Made by a program: the position numbers and the translations under genes. DNA of 55,310 nt from Armatimonadota bacterium (GTDB taxonomy: Bacteria; Bacteroidota; Ignavibacteria; OLB7), in NCBI GenBank assembly GCA_020850315.1, contig JADZEY010000091.1:1-55310 (forward strand). The letters are read 5' to 3'. Under the pieces are notes generated by a model. That model made no database searches. It was not told where the DNA came from and saw only the letters and a program-made list of their open reading frames with translations. Positions 7,022 to 16,989 of the stretch are shown here, in pieces; position 1 is the first letter of the stretch; each line of letters begins with the position of its first letter.

Positions 7022-8938
7022 ATGAACTCTTTTGCTGCCCATCATGCTGTCGCTTCTGTTTGCCGGATTGCCTTGCCAGTTGCTGTTTTGGCATTGGCGG
7101 CTTGGCTTCCGGTGTTGGGGCAACCACGCACCGAACGGAAGCAGTTCGATGACCTGTACACCGATGTCACCCGCGCTGGCGGAAGCGATTCGGCGCGGCT
7201 GCATCGCTTGTTCGAAACCGACTGGACCCGGACGATGTTCAACTTCCCCGAATGGGCCACCGATGTCGGCTTCCCCGGGATGGATGACCGCTGGACCGAT
7301 AACTCCATTGGCGCAATCGAGCAGCGCAAACGGGAAGTCGAGCTTCCGTTGCGGGCGTTGGAAGCGATCAACCGCAACGCACTGAACCCGCAAGATCAAC
7401 TCAGCTACGACCTCTTCCGCTACAACCTTCTGAGCGAGCAGCAAGGGAATGCTTTCCCCGGCGAACTGATGCCGATTACCCAACTGAGCGGTATCCACCA
7501 GGAAGCACCGCAGATGCTATCCGATATGCCAACCGGCCAGCCGTATCAAGTGGAGGCGATTCTTGCACGGCTGAAAGCTCTTCCGGTAGCCGTTGACCAA
7601 GCCATTGAGTTGATGAAGATTGGGCTGGAAAAGGGGATCACCCCGCCAAAAATCACCCTGCGCGACATCCCCGAACAGGTCAGCAATCTGATCCCCGATA
7701 ACCCATTGCAAAGCCCGCTGCTGGAAGCCTTTGTCACGCTGCCGCCAACAATCCCAGCCGACCAAGCCGCAGCGTTCCGGAAGCAGGCGGCAACCATCTA
7801 CCAAGATGATGTTGTGCCAGCATTCCGCAGGCTGTGGGATTTTTTGACGAACAAGTATATCCCCAACGCCCGAACCACAATCGGCATGAACAGCTTGCCG
7901 AACGGGGCCGCATGGTACGCCCTCCGTGCGCGCCAGGAAACCACCACCACCATGACCCCCCAGCAGATCCACGAGCTTGGATTGCGCGAGGTGAAACGAA
8001 TCCGTAGCGAGATGGAGAAGCTGATAAGTGAAGTGAAGTTCAGTGGTGGGTTCCAGGAATTTATCCGCTTTTTGCGAAGCGACCCGCGATTTTTTTACAC
8101 CGATTCCGCCGCCCTTCTGCAAGGCTACCGCGACATTGCCAAGCGGGCCGATCCCGAGCTAATTCGGTTGTTTGGGCGGCTTCCCCGATTGCCCTACGGG
8201 GTGACGGCGATTCCTTCCTACGCCGCCAAATCGCAAACCACCGCCTACTACAATCCAGGGTCCTTGAAGGCAGGCCGCCCGGGCTATTTCTACGCCAACA
8301 CCTACAACCTTGCCGCCCGCCTCAAATGGGAAATGGAGGCTCTGACGTTGCACGAAGCCGTCCCCGGCCACCACTTGCAGATTGCGATTGCGCAGGAGTT
8401 GGAAGGATTGCCGGAGTTCCGCCGCGAAGGGCAGTACACCGCCTACGTGGAAGGGTGGGGGCTGTATGCCGAAAGCTTGGGCTACGAAATGGGTTTCTAC
8501 CAAGACCCCTACTCACGGTTCGGGCAGTTGATGTACGAGATGTGGCGGGCAATCCGGTTAGTGGTGGATACTGGTATCCACTCCATGGGCTGGACACGTG
8601 AGCAGGCGATAGCCTATTTTATGGAGAACAGCGGCAAATCTGAGCATGATATCACCGTCGAAGTGGATCGCTACATCGTTTGGCCTGGCCAAGCGTTGAC
8701 CTACAAAGTTGGCCAGCTGAAAATCGCTGAACTGCGTGCCAATGCCCAGCGTGAGCTTGGCCCACAGTTCAACATCCGCGCTTTCCACGATTACCTGCTG
8801 GGGGCCGGCGCGCTCCCGCTGGACCTTCTGGAAACGCGGATGCAGCAGTGGGTTGCTTCAGCAAAAACCGGAAGGGGAACCACCGATGCCGTGCAATCTG
8901 CGCCGGTGCAGCTTACCCCGATGCCGATGGATAGATAA
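7022..8938 (+). CDS. Secreted DUF885-family protein, putative metallopeptidase
   Basis: A 638-residue protein of the DUF885 family, thought to be zinc peptidases, though few members have been tested. The key motif LHEAVPGHH is at about residues 442-450 and is followed by a long helical region. YYNPGS and RPGYFYANTYN occur just before it, as in the family. The N-terminus is a signal peptide (to about residue 33, WLPVLGQ), placing the protein in the periplasm or outside the cell. ATG 6998 is a possible earlier start. An open frame continues upstream through the repeats but is not coding. It has no T9SS sorting domain. Expression is probably from the TATCTTTG box upstream. Confidence 0.87.
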   Translation: MNSFAAHHAVASVCRIALPVAVLALAAWLPVLGQPRTERKQFDDLYTDVTRAGGSDSARLHRLFETDWTRTMFNFPEWATDVGFPGMDDRWTDNSIGAIEQRKREVELPLRALEAINRNALNPQDQLSYDLFRYNLLSEQQGNAFPGELMPITQLSGIHQEAPQMLSDMPTGQPYQVEAILARLKALPVAVDQAIELMKIGLEKGITPPKITLRDIPEQVSNLIPDNPLQSPLLEAFVTLPPTIPADQAAAFRKQAATIYQDDVVPAFRRLWDFLTNKYIPNARTTIGMNSLPNGAAWYALRARQETTTTMTPQQIHELGLREVKRIRSEMEKLISEVKFSGGFQEFIRFLRSDPRFFYTDSAALLQGYRDIAKRADPELIRLFGRLPRLPYGVTAIPSYAAKSQTTAYYNPGSLKAGRPGYFYANTYNLAARLKWEMEALTLHEAVPGHHLQIAIAQELEGLPEFRREGQYTAYVEGWGLYAESLGYEMGFYQDPYSRFGQLMYEMWRAIRLVVDTGIHSMGWTREQAIAYFMENSGKSEHDITVEVDRYIVWPGQALTYKVGQLKIAELRANAQRELGPQFNIRAFHDYLLGAGALPLDLLETRMQQWVASAKTGRGTTDAVQSAPVQLTPMPMDR

Positions 8939-9093
8939 GAGGGAAGCAGGGCCACACCCTTCGGTGCTGATCCCTCTCTTTCTCTCCCAGCGAACGAATA
9001 GAGTGTGGAAGCAGAAGCACCACCGGTTTGGGAGTGCGCGGGAGGTGAGGGGGAAGTCAGCGAACCAATAAACTCAACAAACAACTCCAGTTA

Positions 9094-11115
9094 GTGAAAC
9101 CTTGTTCCCGATACCGCTTGTTTGCAACTGCCGCGCTGCTTGTCGCGCTGCAATCGCAAGCCTTGCCGCAAGGGGGGGGGACACAGCAGGCAACACTTGA
9201 TCCTTCGGCCAAGTTCTTTCAGTCGTTCGGGTTGTTTGGTGCTATTGGGCCAGCGTGGCACAACGGGCGATTGGCAATCCCCGATTACGCCGACTGCGCC
9301 CAGTTCAGCAGCGGCAACGGTGCGGTGATTGCCGCTGGCGGATTGATAGAGTTCCAGCCTGCCGAGTGGTCGCCATTGCTTCAGTTGCGAATTGGCGTTT
9401 CCCCTTTTTCAGGGACTTTCACGCACACCTTCGATGCCGGCCCAATCCGCGCCGCCGATGGCCAACTGACCCGCGCAATTATTGATAACGTTCTGGAGGC
9501 TACCCGCCTGGATGGAGTGATGGATCTCTCCATCGTTTCCCCGCTGGTTGGCCGGTTGCGTGGCCGCGCCGGGCTGGGATTGCAAGTTGCGCTCAGCCAA
9601 GAATACCGCTACAGCCAACGTGCCGTAACTCCGCCAAATCTGCTTCTGGCCGGGCGGCGCCAGCAACCAATTCAGCAGGGGGAGATATTCTCGGCATCGG
9701 GGTTTACCGCACGGTTGTCGGGCGGGGTTGGATACGGGTTCCCGATTGGAGAGAACTCATGGCTGGAGCCGGAACTCTCCATCAGCTACTCACTCACCTC
9801 GTTGGCGCAGGGGAACGATTGGCGCAGCGTTCAGTTTGTTGTTGGCGGCGCGCTCCGTTTTGGGTTCCCTGCCAACGCGCCACCGCCGCCGCCCGACACG
9901 CCCAGGGTTCCACCGCCACCACCACCGCCGCCGCCGCCAGCGTTGGCCGCAGCAATCCGCACCAACCCGGATACTGTTCGGGTAAGGATCGAGGAGCAAG
10001 ACTCCATCGAAACATTGCCGTTGCTGAATCAGATTTTTTTTACCGAAGGAAGCAGCCAAATTCCGGAGCGATACCGCCAGTTGGAGCCGCAGGAGGTGGA
10101 AGGTTTTGGGAACACACAGTTAGTTGGCTCGGCACTGGACGTGTACTATCAATTGCTGAATATCATCGGCATGAGGATGCGGCGCGCCCCCGATGCAATC
10201 CTAACAATCACCGGCCACCGCAGCGGGGGGGAAACCCAGCCACGGCTTGGGCGGCAGCGTGCCGAAAGTGTGAAGCAATATCTGGTGGAAGTCTGGCGGG
10301 TTCCATCGCGGCGGATCCAAGTGGTTGGCGGTGGGATGCCCGCCAACCCCGCAAGCGAAGCAATGCCGGAAGGGGCCGAAGAAAATGCCCGCGTGGAGAT
10401 TGCCAGCAGCGACCTGAATATCATCGGTCCGGTAATCCGGCGGCATATCCAACGCACGGCCACGCCGCCATCAATCACCTTCTATCCCAGCGTGGTGGCC
10501 GAAGGGGGATTGGCCCAATGGAGCCTTGACGTGCTGGAGCAATCAAGCCATTGGAAATCCTTTGCTGGCGGCCAGCAGCAACTGCCCGACTCTATCGTCT
10601 GGGAGTGGCGCAACGACCGTGGTGAGCTTCCATCGCTGCCAATGCAACTTCAGTACGCGCTTCGTGTTACCGACAGCACCGGGGCCAACGCCGCAACCCC
10701 GTTGCGCCAGATTGACGTTACCTACAACGCCCTGCGCGACACCCCGCAGGATGACACGGCCATTGAAAACTACTCACTCCTGCTGTTCAACTTCGATAGC
10801 CCAACAATCAGCCGCAGCGACATGGCGTTGCTGAAAGCGATTATTGCCCAAACTCAGGATAGGGCAATCGTTCGGCTGGTTGGCTACACCGATTCGTTGG
10901 GTGAGGACAACCACAACCGCCAGCTTGCAATCCAGCGGGCCAACGAGGTCGCCAAAATCTTCCGCTCGCTTGCTCCACAAGGGATAAGCGTGATGGTTGA
11001 CGAATCGGCCTGCGGCGAGCGGGAACGCTTCCCCTACAACACCCCCGAAGGCCGCTCGCACTGCCGAACGGTGATGATCGAAATCCGAACCCCAACCAAC
11101 AAGAACGACTCATGA
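9094..11115 (+). CDS. OmpA-family protein with beta-barrel, Pro-linker and two OmpA-like domains
   Basis: This 673-residue envelope protein starts at GTG 9094 with a signal peptide (to about residue 26, QALPQ). Residues about 30-255 look like an outer-membrane beta-barrel. A proline-rich linker (about 262-285) follows. The first OmpA-like domain (about 315-430) contains ILTITGHRSGG and RLGRQRAESVKQYL. The second (about 580-668) has LFNFDSP, VRLVGYTDSLGEDNHNRQLA and ends near MIEIRTP. OmpA domains bind peptidoglycan, and the NxxLAxxRA-like element is kept in the second (NRQLAIQRANEV). Two such domains in one chain are unusual. It overlaps the next gene by 4 nt (ATGA), so the two are surely cotranscribed and translationally coupled. 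The barrel assignment is by pattern only. Confidence 0.8.
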   Translation: MKPCSRYRLFATAALLVALQSQALPQGGGTQQATLDPSAKFFQSFGLFGAIGPAWHNGRLAIPDYADCAQFSSGNGAVIAAGGLIEFQPAEWSPLLQLRIGVSPFSGTFTHTFDAGPIRAADGQLTRAIIDNVLEATRLDGVMDLSIVSPLVGRLRGRAGLGLQVALSQEYRYSQRAVTPPNLLLAGRRQQPIQQGEIFSASGFTARLSGGVGYGFPIGENSWLEPELSISYSLTSLAQGNDWRSVQFVVGGALRFGFPANAPPPPPDTPRVPPPPPPPPPPALAAAIRTNPDTVRVRIEEQDSIETLPLLNQIFFTEGSSQIPERYRQLEPQEVEGFGNTQLVGSALDVYYQLLNIIGMRMRRAPDAILTITGHRSGGETQPRLGRQRAESVKQYLVEVWRVPSRRIQVVGGGMPANPASEAMPEGAEENARVEIASSDLNIIGPVIRRHIQRTATPPSITFYPSVVAEGGLAQWSLDVLEQSSHWKSFAGGQQQLPDSIVWEWRNDRGELPSLPMQLQYALRVTDSTGANAATPLRQIDVTYNALRDTPQDDTAIENYSLLLFNFDSPTISRSDMALLKAIIAQTQDRAIVRLVGYTDSLGEDNHNRQLAIQRANEVAKIFRSLAPQGISVMVDESACGERERFPYNTPEGRSHCRTVMIEIRTPTNKNDS

Positions 11116-14100
11116 CCCTTCCGAACCATCTTCGCCATGTTCTTGCATGGAGGCTGTTGCTTCTGTGCGTGGTGACGTATGGTTCCCTGGCCCAGGGGGG
11201 GGGGCAGAAACCGGAGCGCGGCGGTGCGGCGCACATTGACGGAGCGCAAGCCACGATTTCCATGCCGTTTGTTGCCAACCGTGGGCAGTGGGATGCTGCG
11301 GTGCGGTTCTTGCTGGATCGCCCGGGCCAACGGGTCTGGTTTGCCAACCGCGAAGTGGTGTATGATTTGGCCAACCAGCAGGGCAATCGCCACATCCTTC
11401 GCCAGCGGTTTGTTGGCGCGGCCAGCGTTGCTTCCGGCAAAAAGAAGCTCCCCAGCAGCTGGAATTTTTTCACCGAAGCAACGCCACACACCGGCATCCC
11501 TGCCTTTGCCGAACTCCACTACTCCGCCATTGCCCCCGGGATCACCGGACGGTTCTATCAGACCCAGCAAGGTGAGTTGAAATATGATCTGATCGCCGCC
11601 CCCGGATCAGCACCAAAAAACCTCCGCTATCTGTACGAAGGTGCCGACTCACTCAGCATTGCCGCCGATGGCACGCTGGTGGTGGAAACCTCCGTTGGCC
11701 AACTGCGCGAAGCCCCTCCGGTGTGTTGGCAAGTGGAACCGAACGGTGCGCGCCGATATGTTGCAGCAAGGTTCATTTTGGAAGGGGAGATGGTCGGGTT
11801 TCAGTTTGGCGAGTACGACCATAGGATGAAGTTCATCATTGATCCATCGGTGAAGTTTAGCAGCTACATCGGCGGCGCTGGGGCCGAGCAAGGGCGGGGC
11901 GTTGCGGTGGATACGTTCGGGAATATCGTGGTGGTGGGAAGCACACGCTCGCAAGATTTCCCCACCACTGCCGGGGCAATCCGCCGAACCATCAGCGACC
12001 CGGTGACGCTGGCCCAGGATATTTTTGTTGCCAAGCTGGACCCTACCGGGAGCACCTTGATTTACGGAACCTACATCGGCGGGCGTGGCGACGACGAACC
12101 CACCACCGTTCGGCTGACACGCCGTGGCGATGTTGTGGTGGGGGGCGTTACCACCTCGGATAATTTCTTCACCCCGGGCGCGCTGCAAACCGTGCGTGCC
12201 GGCGGTCCCGATGGCTTCATCCTCTCGCTTGCACCACGCGGCAATGTTCTCAATTTCATCACCTACGTGGGGGGGAAGTTGCGCGATCGAATCGAGGATA
12301 TCCGGCTGGATGCGGCTGGCAATATCCATTTTGCTGGCTGGACTTCTTCCGACGATTTCCCCGTGACGTTTGGCAGTCTATCCACCACGCAGCAGGGGGG
12401 GGAAGATGTGGTTGTGGGGAAGATGAGCGCGAACGGTTCATCGCTGATGTACAGCAGCTACGTGGGGGGAATCGGCGATGAGCGTGCTGCCGGAATTGTG
12501 GCGGAGCCTGGCGGAGCCGTTTGGGTTACTGGCTGGACTGCTTCTGGCGACTTCCCAACATCGCCCAATGCCGTTGCCCAAGCCCTGGCCGGCGGCCACG
12601 ATGCGTTCCTGGTGCGGATTGATTTTACCGGAACCAAACTGCTGTACGGAACCTTCGTTGGTGGAAGCGCGCAAGACCACGCAACGGCGATTGCCCTTGA
12701 TAGCCTGTTTACTCCGTACATCGTAGGGGTGACGGTCTCCGGCGATTTCCCAACAACAATTCCAACCCCTTCCGGCGCGTGGTTTGTTACCCGGTTGGAT
12801 ACGCTGACGGGGAAAATTGCCTGGAGCCGCTACCTGGGCCCGAACGACGCGGGCGTTCCGGCAACAATCCAAGTGGATGCCGGGCGGAATGTCTTCCTTG
12901 CCGGAACCACCGATAACCTTCCGGCAAACCCTTTCCCAGTCTCGGCGGACGCGCCAACGCAGCGGTCGCGCGGGGGGATGGAGATTGCCCTGGTGCAGCT
13001 TAGTCCTGATGGAAGCACAATCCGCCACGCTGTTGTTACTGGTGGGTCGGGGGATGATTTCCCCGCACACGTTAGCCACCTGAACCGCCAGGGCGATTTG
13101 CTGATAAGCGGAACCACGCAATCGGCAAACTTCCCCGTTACCCGCTTTGCGTTGGATCGCACGTTGAACGATGGCGCAAGCCCAGCAACCGATGCGTTCC
13201 TGCTTCGCTACGGGTTTGAACGCCGTCCGCATGCCATTGCGCAGTTCCCCCGCTGGCTGGATACGCTCCGCTGCGAAACCGTGCGGCTGGACACGTTCCA
13301 CATCTACAACGCCGGTGAATCTGATCTGGTGCTTGACCGGAACATCTTCAAAATCAGCAGCGAACCGAACCCAACGTTCTCGGTGGTGCGGATCGGAAAC
13401 TTCCCGCCATCGGGGGTGGTTCGCAATCCCCCCGATACCATCAGGCCGAAGGATTCGCTTCGGTACATCGTGCAGTTCCAATCGGCCTCGCAGCAGAACA
13501 CGTTTAACGACACTCTGCTGGTCTTCACCAACGATTCGGTGCAGGGGAATCCGCTGCGGATTCCGTTCACCGCCGTTCGCTCGGCACCGGGGGTAACGGC
13601 TCTGCCGTCTGCGATTGCTTTCCGCACCGTGCTCCCCTGCCGTGCTGGTGGGATTGATACAGCCCTCACGATTGCCAACAGCGGCAGCGGTGGCTTGCGA
13701 ATCACCGCGATTGACCTTCTTGCTGGAACCCATTTCACACTGCTGAACAAGCCAACGTTCCCCAAGCCGTTGAAAGAGCTGGAGCAGTTGCTGCCAGCTT
13801 TACGAGTGCGATTCAACCCCACAGCCAGCGGCGTTTTCCGCGACACGTTGGTGATCCGGTTGGCCGAATGCGGTGGCGTGCTGCGGGTTCCGATCGAGGG
13901 GGTTGCCGATACCGTGCAGCTGCGCCCGATTCCGGCGGCGCTCTCCTTCCCAACTATCAGTTTTTGCGGAAGCCAGTCCGATACAACCCTCACTCTGTTC
14001 AACGATGGGACTGCCCCCATCTCTATTGCTTCGGCATCGGCATTGGCTGAGTTCCAACTGCTGAACCCTCCGCCATTCGTGATCCCTCCTGGTGGAAATT

Positions 14101-16187
14101 TTACTCTCCGTCTCCGATTCCGCCCCGGCCCGGGGATCAACGATGTAACCGAAATACTGCAACTGCGTGGCGGCCCTTGTGCTGTTTCGGCAACGGTTGA
14201 GCTTCGGGGGAAACGGCTTGGGCGTGGCGGGTTGCGTCCCCCTGCCGATACGATTCGGATCCCAACGTTCGCCGCGTGTGCTGGCGATACGATCCTGCGC
14301 GACACCACAATTCTGCTGGAAAGCCTTGCTGCGGGGGGGCTGATTGCTGCAACGCCCACGCTGAACAACCCGCAATTCAGTGTGGTTGATCCGGCAAACT
14401 TTCCGGTTTCCGTTCCATCGGGGGGGAATCTTCCGTTGCTGATTCGCTACCGCTCGGTTGCTTCCGGCAGCGATGCGCTGAACCTCTTGATCCCGTTCGA
14501 TGCCGATGGCTGTGCCGACACGCTTCGCTTGGTGGTGCTTGCCCAGCGTGTGGATCTGCAGCTGACCGCTGCCCCGGCCCAAGTGGATGTGGGATCGTTG
14601 CTGCAATGCACGTCCTTCACCGACACCACAATCACCCTTACCAACAATTCCGTTGGGGTGGTGCGGGTGGATTCGCTGGCGGCGACGCTGGGGCTGGCGC
14701 ATCTGCGGCCCCAGCTTCCATTTGATATTCCAGCCGGGGGGGCGCGGCAAGTCACGATTCGGTTTACGCCGCAGAAAGCGGGGTTGAACGTTGATAGCAT
14801 CCGCTACGTTGTGGACGGATGCAGCACGCCGATTGTGGTGGAAGTCCGTGGCGTAAAAACGGGGTTCATCTTGTCGTTCGCGCAAAGCAGCGTCGCGCTT
14901 CCGCCGATGCTTCGTTGCGCAATCCCCGGCACCTTCACGCTGGCCGCAATCGTGCGGAACCGTGGCAACAGCCCAACGCCAGCGCGTGTCGTCTCGGTTG
15001 TTCGGGTCTCTGGCGATTCGGGGTTTGTGGCGGATCCGGCAAGCATCGGCGCGGCGGTTGCTTCCGGCGACTCCATCACGCTACCGATTCAGTTCACCCC
15101 CACTGCCGTTGGCGATGCCGCCGCACGGTTTGCAGTGGTGCTGGAACCCTGCAACGACACGCTTCTACTGGATGTGTCGGCGCTGGTGATCCCACCAACG
15201 ATTGCTGCGTCGGGGGGGGATTTTGGCGCGGTGCCGGTTCGCACCGCCGCACGCACCACGCTTACGCTAACCAACACTACGCAACTTCCGCTGCAACTCG
15301 ATTCGTTGGGGGGGCTTCCGGTTGCCTTCCGGGTGGTGTCGTCCCAGCCACCGCTGCCGCAACTGTTGCAGCCGGGGGATTCGGTGGTGATGGAGTTGGA
15401 GTTTGCCCCCACCGCGCCGGGAAGCTACCAAATCACACCGCTGGCAATGTTCAGCATCCCTTGCCGCGACTCCATTCCGGTGGGGCTGGTGGGGATTGGG
15501 GTGGAATCGGGGATGGATGTTCAGTTCTGCATTGCTGGCCGCACGAGGGCGATTGCGGGGGATACGATTGAGGTAGCGATGCAGGCCACGCAAGCCCTCC
15601 AGTTCCCTTCCCCCGCCGACCTTGAATGGCAGGTGCGCTACCCCGTAGCGATGCTTCAGTTTCTTGAGGTGATGCCATCCGGCGTGCAAGCAACCCCCGA
15701 TGGAAATGGCCGCTTGACACTGAGGTTGCAAGGGGGGAGCGCAATCTCTACTCAGCCTGCGCGCCTCCGATTTTTAGCACTCACCGGCGGCAATGGTGAT
15801 GCAGTGGTGAAGCTGGATTCGGCGGGGAGCAACGCCACGTTCTTGCTCCCAACGGTGTGCGCCGATTCAGCATTGATCCAGATTGGAAGCCGTTGCGTGC
15901 TGACCAGCATTGGGCTGGGCAAATACCGGAATGATTTGCAAGACCCCACGCCCAACCCCGCCAACGGGACGGTGACGATAGCCTTCCAGCAGCTTGAGGA
16001 TGCCCGTACCACAATCAGTCTGTTCGATGCCAATGGCCGCCAGCTGCTGCGGCCACTGGATGAAGAGCTTCGTGGCGGCAGCTACAGCCTTCTGCTCGAT
16101 CTCTCCGATCTTCCCGATGGAACCTACTTCTACACGCTGACCGCAGGCCAGTACCAAGCAACAAAGCGGATGGTGGTGAGGAAGTAG
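11112..16187 (+). CDS. Giant SBBP-repeat T9SS cargo protein
   Basis: A 1691-residue secreted protein. After a signal peptide (to about residue 27) comes a domain with FVANRGQWDAAVRF (DUF7948-like, about 50-240). Then seven or so SBBP repeats, about 55 residues each, follow (about 245-690), with cores such as YIGGRGDD and VVGSTRSQDFPTT. Next is a long array of HYDIN/choice-of-anchor-D-like immunoglobulin folds, each about 100 residues with a shared cysteine pair (about 700-1470). A cohesin-like domain (about 1490-1610) and a type A T9SS sorting domain (PTPNPANGTVTIAF, ending RMVVRK) close it. The product should be a large surface or released filament-like protein. It is translationally coupled to the OmpA-family gene, which may anchor it or help its export; that link is inference. 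Confidence 0.87.
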   Translation: MTLPNHLRHVLAWRLLLLCVVTYGSLAQGGGQKPERGGAAHIDGAQATISMPFVANRGQWDAAVRFLLDRPGQRVWFANREVVYDLANQQGNRHILRQRFVGAASVASGKKKLPSSWNFFTEATPHTGIPAFAELHYSAIAPGITGRFYQTQQGELKYDLIAAPGSAPKNLRYLYEGADSLSIAADGTLVVETSVGQLREAPPVCWQVEPNGARRYVAARFILEGEMVGFQFGEYDHRMKFIIDPSVKFSSYIGGAGAEQGRGVAVDTFGNIVVVGSTRSQDFPTTAGAIRRTISDPVTLAQDIFVAKLDPTGSTLIYGTYIGGRGDDEPTTVRLTRRGDVVVGGVTTSDNFFTPGALQTVRAGGPDGFILSLAPRGNVLNFITYVGGKLRDRIEDIRLDAAGNIHFAGWTSSDDFPVTFGSLSTTQQGGEDVVVGKMSANGSSLMYSSYVGGIGDERAAGIVAEPGGAVWVTGWTASGDFPTSPNAVAQALAGGHDAFLVRIDFTGTKLLYGTFVGGSAQDHATAIALDSLFTPYIVGVTVSGDFPTTIPTPSGAWFVTRLDTLTGKIAWSRYLGPNDAGVPATIQVDAGRNVFLAGTTDNLPANPFPVSADAPTQRSRGGMEIALVQLSPDGSTIRHAVVTGGSGDDFPAHVSHLNRQGDLLISGTTQSANFPVTRFALDRTLNDGASPATDAFLLRYGFERRPHAIAQFPRWLDTLRCETVRLDTFHIYNAGESDLVLDRNIFKISSEPNPTFSVVRIGNFPPSGVVRNPPDTIRPKDSLRYIVQFQSASQQNTFNDTLLVFTNDSVQGNPLRIPFTAVRSAPGVTALPSAIAFRTVLPCRAGGIDTALTIANSGSGGLRITAIDLLAGTHFTLLNKPTFPKPLKELEQLLPALRVRFNPTASGVFRDTLVIRLAECGGVLRVPIEGVADTVQLRPIPAALSFPTISFCGSQSDTTLTLFNDGTAPISIASASALAEFQLLNPPPFVIPPGGNFTLRLRFRPGPGINDVTEILQLRGGPCAVSATVELRGKRLGRGGLRPPADTIRIPTFAACAGDTILRDTTILLESLAAGGLIAATPTLNNPQFSVVDPANFPVSVPSGGNLPLLIRYRSVASGSDALNLLIPFDADGCADTLRLVVLAQRVDLQLTAAPAQVDVGSLLQCTSFTDTTITLTNNSVGVVRVDSLAATLGLAHLRPQLPFDIPAGGARQVTIRFTPQKAGLNVDSIRYVVDGCSTPIVVEVRGVKTGFILSFAQSSVALPPMLRCAIPGTFTLAAIVRNRGNSPTPARVVSVVRVSGDSGFVADPASIGAAVASGDSITLPIQFTPTAVGDAAARFAVVLEPCNDTLLLDVSALVIPPTIAASGGDFGAVPVRTAARTTLTLTNTTQLPLQLDSLGGLPVAFRVVSSQPPLPQLLQPGDSVVMELEFAPTAPGSYQITPLAMFSIPCRDSIPVGLVGIGVESGMDVQFCIAGRTRAIAGDTIEVAMQATQALQFPSPADLEWQVRYPVAMLQFLEVMPSGVQATPDGNGRLTLRLQGGSAISTQPARLRFLALTGGNGDAVVKLDSAGSNATFLLPTVCADSALIQIGSRCVLTSIGLGKYRNDLQDPTPNPANGTVTIAFQQLEDARTTISLFDANGRQLLRPLDEELRGGSYSLLLDLSDLPDGTYFYTLTAGQYQATKRMVVRK

Positions 16188-16198
16188 TGGCGCTCACC

Positions 16199-16756
16199 TC
16201 AACCACGTTTCCATTTTATCCCGCATCCAATCACCGGTTTCTGGACCCCCGCAACTGGGCGGCCTTCAAGCACTGCATCCAGCGCGTTCCGCAGATCGTG
16301 GCCGGTGACGGGGATATCGGTGCGTGGGCGGGAATCATCCATTTGGCCGTGGTAGGCCAGCGTTAGGTTGGCATCAAAAACAAAAAACTCCGGGGTGCAG
16401 GCGGCTCCGTAAGCGCGTGCAACCTGCTGGGTTTCGTCAAACAGATAGGGGAACGGGTAGCCAATTTCGGCAGCAATCCGCTTCATGTTGTCGGGGGAGT
16501 CATCGGGGTAATTTTGGATATCGTTGGAGTTGATTGCGAAAAATGCAGCCCCGCGCCCGATATACTCCGCGGCCAGCGTGGCAATCTGGTGCTGGATGTG
16601 AACAACGTAGGGGCAATGATTGCAGAGAAACATCACCACAGTTGCAGCTGCCGGGCGGCCCGACCGCAGCGACATTACTTCCCCCGAAACGGTATCGGGA
16701 AGGGTGAAATCAGGGGCAGCGGTTCCAATCGGCATGATGGTTGATTGAGTTGGCAT
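16199..16756 (-). CDS. Thioredoxin-fold protein, AhpC/TSA-like
   Basis: This 185-residue soluble protein belongs to the thioredoxin-like families with a redox-active CxxC: residues near 45 read FLCNHCPYVVH. The N-terminal GTAAPDFTLPDTVSGE is the usual start of AhpC/TSA and ResA-like folds. CTPEFFVFD with its cis-Pro region lies near residue 119. No signal peptide is seen, so it acts in the cytoplasm, as in the broad family of small proteins annotated as thioredoxin or peroxiredoxin-like. Physiological partner is unknown. It is convergent with the giant SBBP gene, with 11 nt between the stops. Confidence 0.88.
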   Translation of the reverse strand: MPTQSTIMPIGTAAPDFTLPDTVSGEVMSLRSGRPAAATVVMFLCNHCPYVVHIQHQIATLAAEYIGRGAAFFAINSNDIQNYPDDSPDNMKRIAAEIGYPFPYLFDETQQVARAYGAACTPEFFVFDANLTLAYHGQMDDSRPRTDIPVTGHDLRNALDAVLEGRPVAGVQKPVIGCGIKWKRG

Positions 16757-16814
16757 AGGTTGATGTTGATAGTTCTTTCGGCGAGTAGTGGTTGGCTGAT
16801 GCCAGCATTGTCGG

Positions 16815-16930
16815 CTCTCTCTCTCTCTCTCTTCTCCCTACCTCTGTGCCCTCTGTGTCTCTGTGGTTCATTCAAGAGAGGGAAACCACAGAGGCACAGA
16901 AAACACAGAGGGGAAGAAAGAGAGGGGAAC
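16815..16930. repeat. Imperfect palindrome of the CCACAGAGGCACAGA type
   Basis: A left arm ending ACCTCTGTGCCCTCTGTGTC and CTGTGGTT is mirrored by AACCACAGAGGCACAGA and AACACAGAGG. It is set in CT-rich and GA-rich flanks that also pair. The loop is about 14 nt. Such CTGTGTCTCTGTGG palindromes are dispersed between genes in many unrelated bacteria. No gene is visible between 16757 and 16989. Confidence 0.7.
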
Positions 16931-16989
16931 CGCTCTCTTTCTCAGCGAACCCGATGATGATCTTTTTTCAACGATGGAGTTCTATCGGC

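Noticed and set aside
6817-7025. Short plus-strand frames before the DUF885 gene, rich in GIRHSAFGIRH
   Set aside because: They are translated heptamer repeats, not genes.
9759-10529. A 256-codon frame inside the OmpA-family gene
   Set aside because: Arg/Ala/Gly-rich shadow of the real frame; no ribosome site or domain.
12438-13733. A 431-codon open frame on the minus strand, with others at 13304-14368 and 13800-14885
   Set aside because: They are antisense to the giant SBBP protein, whose frame has clear domains. High GC gives long shadow frames.
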